Source of the DNA: Pseudomonadota bacterium
GTDB taxonomy: Bacteria; Pseudomonadota; Gammaproteobacteria; Burkholderiales; Burkholderiaceae_C
Reading direction: 5' to 3'
Assembly (NCBI GenBank): GCA_022566735.1
Contig: JADFIG010000028.1
Coordinates: forward strand, 1 to 44,102
DNA length: 44,102 nt
Below the pieces are notes generated by a model that was not told the DNA's origin, ran no database searches, and saw nothing but the letters and a program-made list of their open reading frames with translations. A program made the position numbers and the translations under genes. This document shows positions 39,751 through 44,102 of this stretch, piece by piece. Every line of letters begins with the position of its first letter. The first letter of the stretch is position 1.

Positions 39751-39789
39751 GGCACAGGGCGTGAGCGCGGTGCTCACACGGCCTGTGCC
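39751..39789 (-). promoter_or_regulatory. Hairpin in the dnaK-dnaJ gap, possible attenuator
   Basis: GGCACAGG (39751-39758) pairs with CCTGTGCC (39782-39789), enclosing a second stem GTGAGC/GCTCAC. On the minus strand only TTTG follows, so termination would be partial. Such a structure could lower dnaJ expression relative to dnaK or protect the dnaK mRNA end. Confidence 0.6.
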
Positions 39790-39815
39790 CTCATCGGAGC
39801 GGGGGCAAGCCCCGG

Positions 39816-41762
<1,947 letters not shown>

Positions 41763-41800
41763 TTTTTTTGCTCCTGAAGAGAATGCGTGGATGCTGTTCG

Positions 41801-41828
41801 ATTTGTGGATAACTTCGCCATCTTCAAG
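41801..41828 (-). promoter_or_regulatory. Candidate sigma-32 heat-shock promoter before dnaK
   Basis: On the minus strand CTTGAAG is followed after 13 bases by CCACAAAT. The -35 matches the sigma-32 consensus CTTGAAA at six of seven bases; the -10 is a weaker match to CCCCATNT. It lies in the grpE-dnaK gap, about 40 bp before the dnaK ATG. Confidence 0.6.
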
Positions 41829-41845
41829 AGACGGCGAGCTGTGAA

Positions 41846-42382
41846 TTACTTGGGCGCAGAGACGGTGACCAGGGCCGGCCGCAGCACGCGGTCGGCGATC
41901 AGGAAGCCCTTCTGTAGCACGGTGACGACGGTGTTGGCGTCCTGCGTGGGCGCCGGCACGACCGAGATCGCCTGGTGCTGGTGCGGATCGAACTTGCTGC
42001 CCTGGCCGGGGTTGATCTCGATCACCTTGTTGCGCTCCAGTGCGCTGGCGAGCTGACGGCGGGTGGCGTGCACGCCTTCCAGCACGGTCTCGACGCTTGC
42101 GTTCGGCGTGGCGATGGCGGCTTCCAGGCTGTCCATGATGGGCAGCATGGCCTCGGCGAAGCTCTCGACCGCGAACTTGCGGGCCTTGCTGATGTCCTCA
42201 TCGGCGCGGCGGCGCACATTTTCGACCTCGGCCTTGGCGCGCAGGTAGGCGTCGCTCATCTCGGCCAGGCGTTGTTTCTGGCCTTCCAGCTCGGCCAGCA
42301 GGGTCTCGGGGTTCAGCTCGGCGGCCGTCGGTTCGGGGGCGGTGCCGGCCGCGTCTTCTGGCGTGGGGGTATCGGTCGTCAT
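41846..42382 (-). CDS. grpE: Nucleotide exchange factor GrpE
   Basis: GrpE releases ADP from DnaK. The 178-residue protein has a Thr/Glu/Pro-rich N-terminus, a long coiled coil ([37 protein letters not shown]), and a C-terminal beta domain with [18 protein letters not shown]. That segment is close to the family signature. The start is ATG 42382. It precedes dnaK and follows a sigma-32-type promoter. Confidence 0.97.
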   Translation of the reverse strand: MTTDTPTPEDAAGTAPEPTAAELNPETLLAELEGQKQRLAEMSDAYLRAKAEVENVRRRADEDISKARKFAVESFAEAMLPIMDSLEAAIATPNASVETVLEGVHATRRQLASALERNKVIEINPGQGSKFDPHQHQAISVVPAPTQDANTVVTVLQKGFLIADRVLRPALVTVSAPK

Positions 42383-42407
42383 GGCAGAAAGGTTCGGAAC
42401 CGCGCGG

Positions 42408-42435
42408 ATATGGGGCGCGATGTCCCGGTTTCAAG
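42408..42435 (-). promoter_or_regulatory. Sigma-32 heat-shock promoter before grpE
   Basis: On the minus strand CTTGAAA is followed after 13 bases by CCCCATAT, an exact match to the sigma-32 consensus CTTGAAA-N13-CCCCATNT. It ends about 25 bp before the grpE ATG. No CIRCE element (TTAGCACTC repeat) was seen here. Confidence 0.85.
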
Positions 42436-42462
42436 AGGGGAGATGGCGAGGGCGGATCCGGG

Positions 42463-42885
42463 TCAACCCGGAGAGATGTCGTCGATCGAGACCGACCAGC
42501 GGTCCCACTCGGCCAGGCGTCGTCGGTCCTGCTTGGTCGGGCGACCCTGAACGATGGTGGCGGCCGGCTCAGGCGCCAGCCGCCTCGCCTCGGCCGCGGC
42601 CTCCCGGGCGGTGATGCTGGCCGCCGTCTCGGCATAGAGCAACTGCGCCTGTGGCGCCGGGCCCCGTTGGTTCGACAGGCCGCGCACCTCGATCTCGCGG
42701 CTCACCCCACCGATGCGGATGCTCAAGACATCGCCCACGCGCACATCGCGCGCCGGCTTGACCGGCTGGCCGCTCACGCGGACCCGGCCCAGGTTGATCT
42801 CGTCCACCGCCAGCGCACGGGTCTTGTAGAAGCGTGCCGCCCAGAGCCATTTGTCCAGCCTCATGCTGGCCAGCGCTTCGCTCAC
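42463..42885 (-). CDS. hslR: Heat-shock protein 15 (HslR), S4-domain RNA-binding protein
   Basis: Hsp15 binds free 50S subunits carrying stalled nascent chains. The 140-residue protein has an S4 domain at the N-terminus (MRLDKWLWAARFYKTRALA, then DEINLGRVRVSGQPVKPARD), followed by a basic C-terminal region (GRPTKQDRRRLAEWDRW). The GTG at 42885 overlaps the hemH stop as GTGA and is chosen for coupling; the ATG at 42864, seven codons in, is equally plausible. It lies between hemH and grpE, as in other betaproteobacteria. Confidence 0.92.
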   Translation of the reverse strand: MSEALASMRLDKWLWAARFYKTRALAVDEINLGRVRVSGQPVKPARDVRVGDVLSIRIGGVSREIEVRGLSNQRGPAPQAQLLYAETAASITAREAAAEARRLAPEPAATIVQGRPTKQDRRRLAEWDRWSVSIDDISPG

Positions 42886-43986
42886 TGCGGTGCTCCCGCG
42901 GCCAAGGCGCGCTCCCGTTGCCGGGCCAGCTCGGTCGGGTCGGGCAAGGCCGTGGGCCAGCCCTGCAGGTGGCGCTCGGCGATTGAGGCCAGCGCGCGGA
43001 TGCCGGCCGGATGGTCGTTCAGGCAGGGGATGTAGCCGAAGCGCTGTCCGCCGGCATGCAAAAAGGCTTCGCGGGCTTCCTGGTTGATCTCCTCGAGGGT
43101 TTCCAGGCAGTCGGCCGAGAAGCCCGGGCAGATGAGGTCCACCGACTTGCAGCCACCCTGGGCCAGCGCGACCAGGCTGGGCTCGGTGTAGGGCTCCAGC
43201 CACTTGGCCTTGCCGAAGCGGCTCTGGAAGCTGACCAGCCATTCGTCCTGGCGCAGGCCCAGCGCTTCGGCCAGCAGCCGGCCGGTTTTCAGGCATTCGC
43301 AGTGGTAGGGGTCGCCCAGGTGCAGGGTGCGCTCGGGCATGCCATGAAAGCTCATCACCAGCTTCTCGCCGCGCCCCTCGCGCTGCCAGTGTTCACGCAC
43401 CGTCTGGGCCAGCGCAGCGATGTAGCCGGTGTCGTCGTGGTAGCGGTTGATGAAGCGCAGCTCGGGCAGGTGGCGGGTCTGCAGCGCCCAGCGGGCGACG
43501 TCGTCGATGACGCTGGCTGTGGTGGCGCCCGAGTACTGCGGATAGGCCGGCAGCACGAGCACACGGCGGATGCCCTCCTGCTTGAGCGCATCGAGCGTCG
43601 CGGCGATCGAGGGTTCGCCATAGCGCATGGCCGGCGCCACGCGCACGCGCAGACCCTGTTCGCCGAGGCGCCCCTGCAGCAGCTTCGCCTGCTTCCGTCC
43701 ACACCTTCAGCGGCGAGCCATCCGGCGTCCAGACGGTGGCGTACTTGGCCGCCGACTTGGCCGGTCGCACGCGCAGGATGATGCCGTGCAGGATGACGAG
43801 CCAGATCAGCTTGGGAATCTCGACCACCCGCGGGTCCGACAGGAACTGCGCGAGGTATTTGCGCAGCGCCGCGGCGGTGGGCGCCTCGGGCGTGCCGAGG
43901 TTGCACAGCAGGATGGCCGTGTCGGTTGCCAGCGGGCCGGCGGGGGCGGCGCCATGGCGCTGCGTCGGTTCAGGCAGGAAAGGCAT
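42882..43986 (-). pseudogene. hemH: Ferrochelatase, frameshifted near position 43692
   Basis: HemH inserts Fe2+ into protoporphyrin IX in the last step of haem synthesis. The N-terminal half reads in one frame from ATG 43986 ([20 protein letters not shown]) to SPLKVWTE. The expected continuation [30 protein letters not shown] is in the next frame, so one base has been gained or two lost around 43692. The catalytic histidine (MSFHGMPERTL) and the ETLEEINQEAR glutamates are intact in the C-terminal frame. The joined length (about 367 residues) is normal. As hemH is usually essential, a sequencing error is as likely as a real mutation. Confidence 0.88.
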
Positions 43987-44001
43987 TCGGGAGGCTAAGG
44001 A

Positions 44002-44102
44002 TCAGCGGCGCGAGCGAGAGCTGCCGAAGGGCTGCTGGGGTTCGGTGTCGGCAAAGTGCAGCACCTCGAAGCGCACGATGGGTGACTGCTCGTCAGTGGG
44101 CA
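44002..44102 (-). CDS. 3' end of an unidentified gene, cut by the window edge
   Basis: The final 33 codons of an open frame run into the window edge and end at a TGA, 15 bp upstream of hemH. The visible tail reads SPIVRFEVLHFADTEPQQPF and then a basic run, SSRSRR. I do not recognise it. In many betaproteobacteria hrcA lies upstream of hemH, but this tail does not look like HrcA. Confidence 0.5.
   Translation of the reverse strand, partial: PTDEQSPIVRFEVLHFADTEPQQPFGSSRSRR

Noticed and set aside
42383..42462. CIRCE operator for HrcA before grpE
   Set aside because: The TTAGCACTC-N9-GAGTGCTAA repeat is absent; a sigma-32 promoter explains the gap.
43680..43705. Programmed frameshift in hemH
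   Set aside because: No slippery heptamer or stimulatory structure is visible, so a mutation or sequencing error is more likely.

Overview
The window is high-GC, gene-dense chromosomal DNA from a betaproteobacterium, most likely order Burkholderiales (Comamonadaceae or a related family). The evidence is the gene orders smc-zipA-ligA, dapC-dapD-pilU-dapE-prmB and hemH-hslR-grpE-dnaK-dnaJ, together with betaproteobacterial-type Ohr/OhrR, MoaA/MobA and QueF proteins. No rRNA, tRNA or CRISPR array was seen.

Left part (1-15034). A partial gloB diverges from a YafS-like methyltransferase gene and rnhA. A minus-strand block follows: moaA-mobA-GNAT for molybdenum cofactor synthesis, a secreted NlpC/P60 peptidase, and ohrR-ohr with a palindromic operator candidate. 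A DksA-like zinc-finger gene lies on the plus strand. A tight minus-strand operon then carries dapC, dapD, a PilU-type ATPase, dapE, prmB and an ABC-F gene, joining lysine/peptidoglycan precursor synthesis to ribosome-related functions. A plus-strand sterol-desaturase-type hydroxylase closes this part.

Mobile island (15043 to about 17875). An IS30-family element with 29-bp perfect inverted repeats has cut into a short, visibly A+T-richer array of integron gene cassettes. Reading leftward on the minus strand there is an attI-like simple site, a membrane-protein cassette, an attC, a cassette for an unknown 125-aa protein, a second attC, and a third cassette gene truncated by the IS30 inverted repeat. 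No integrase gene is present, so this is a CALIN-type integron remnant. About 800 bp without a convincing gene follows (17876-18685).

Middle (18686-32000). There is a membrane-anchored hypothetical gene behind GT-rich tandem repeats, then two translationally coupled membrane diguanylate cyclases with a sigma-28 (FliA)-like promoter. A CbiM-like membrane protein and queF follow, then smc-zipA-ligA, a DUF2237 gene, and an SPFH/NfeD pair.

Right part (32144-44102). A large Orn/Lys/Arg decarboxylase converges on an unusual three-gene signalling operon: REC-TPR, a minimal histidine kinase, and a second REC-TPR. A good FliA-type promoter precedes it. It has no DNA-binding or enzymatic output domain and is the best candidate here for an undescribed system. 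The heat-shock cluster hemH-hslR-grpE-dnaK-dnaJ follows, with sigma-32-type promoters before grpE and dnaK and a clear terminator after dnaJ. hemH is frameshifted in this sequence.
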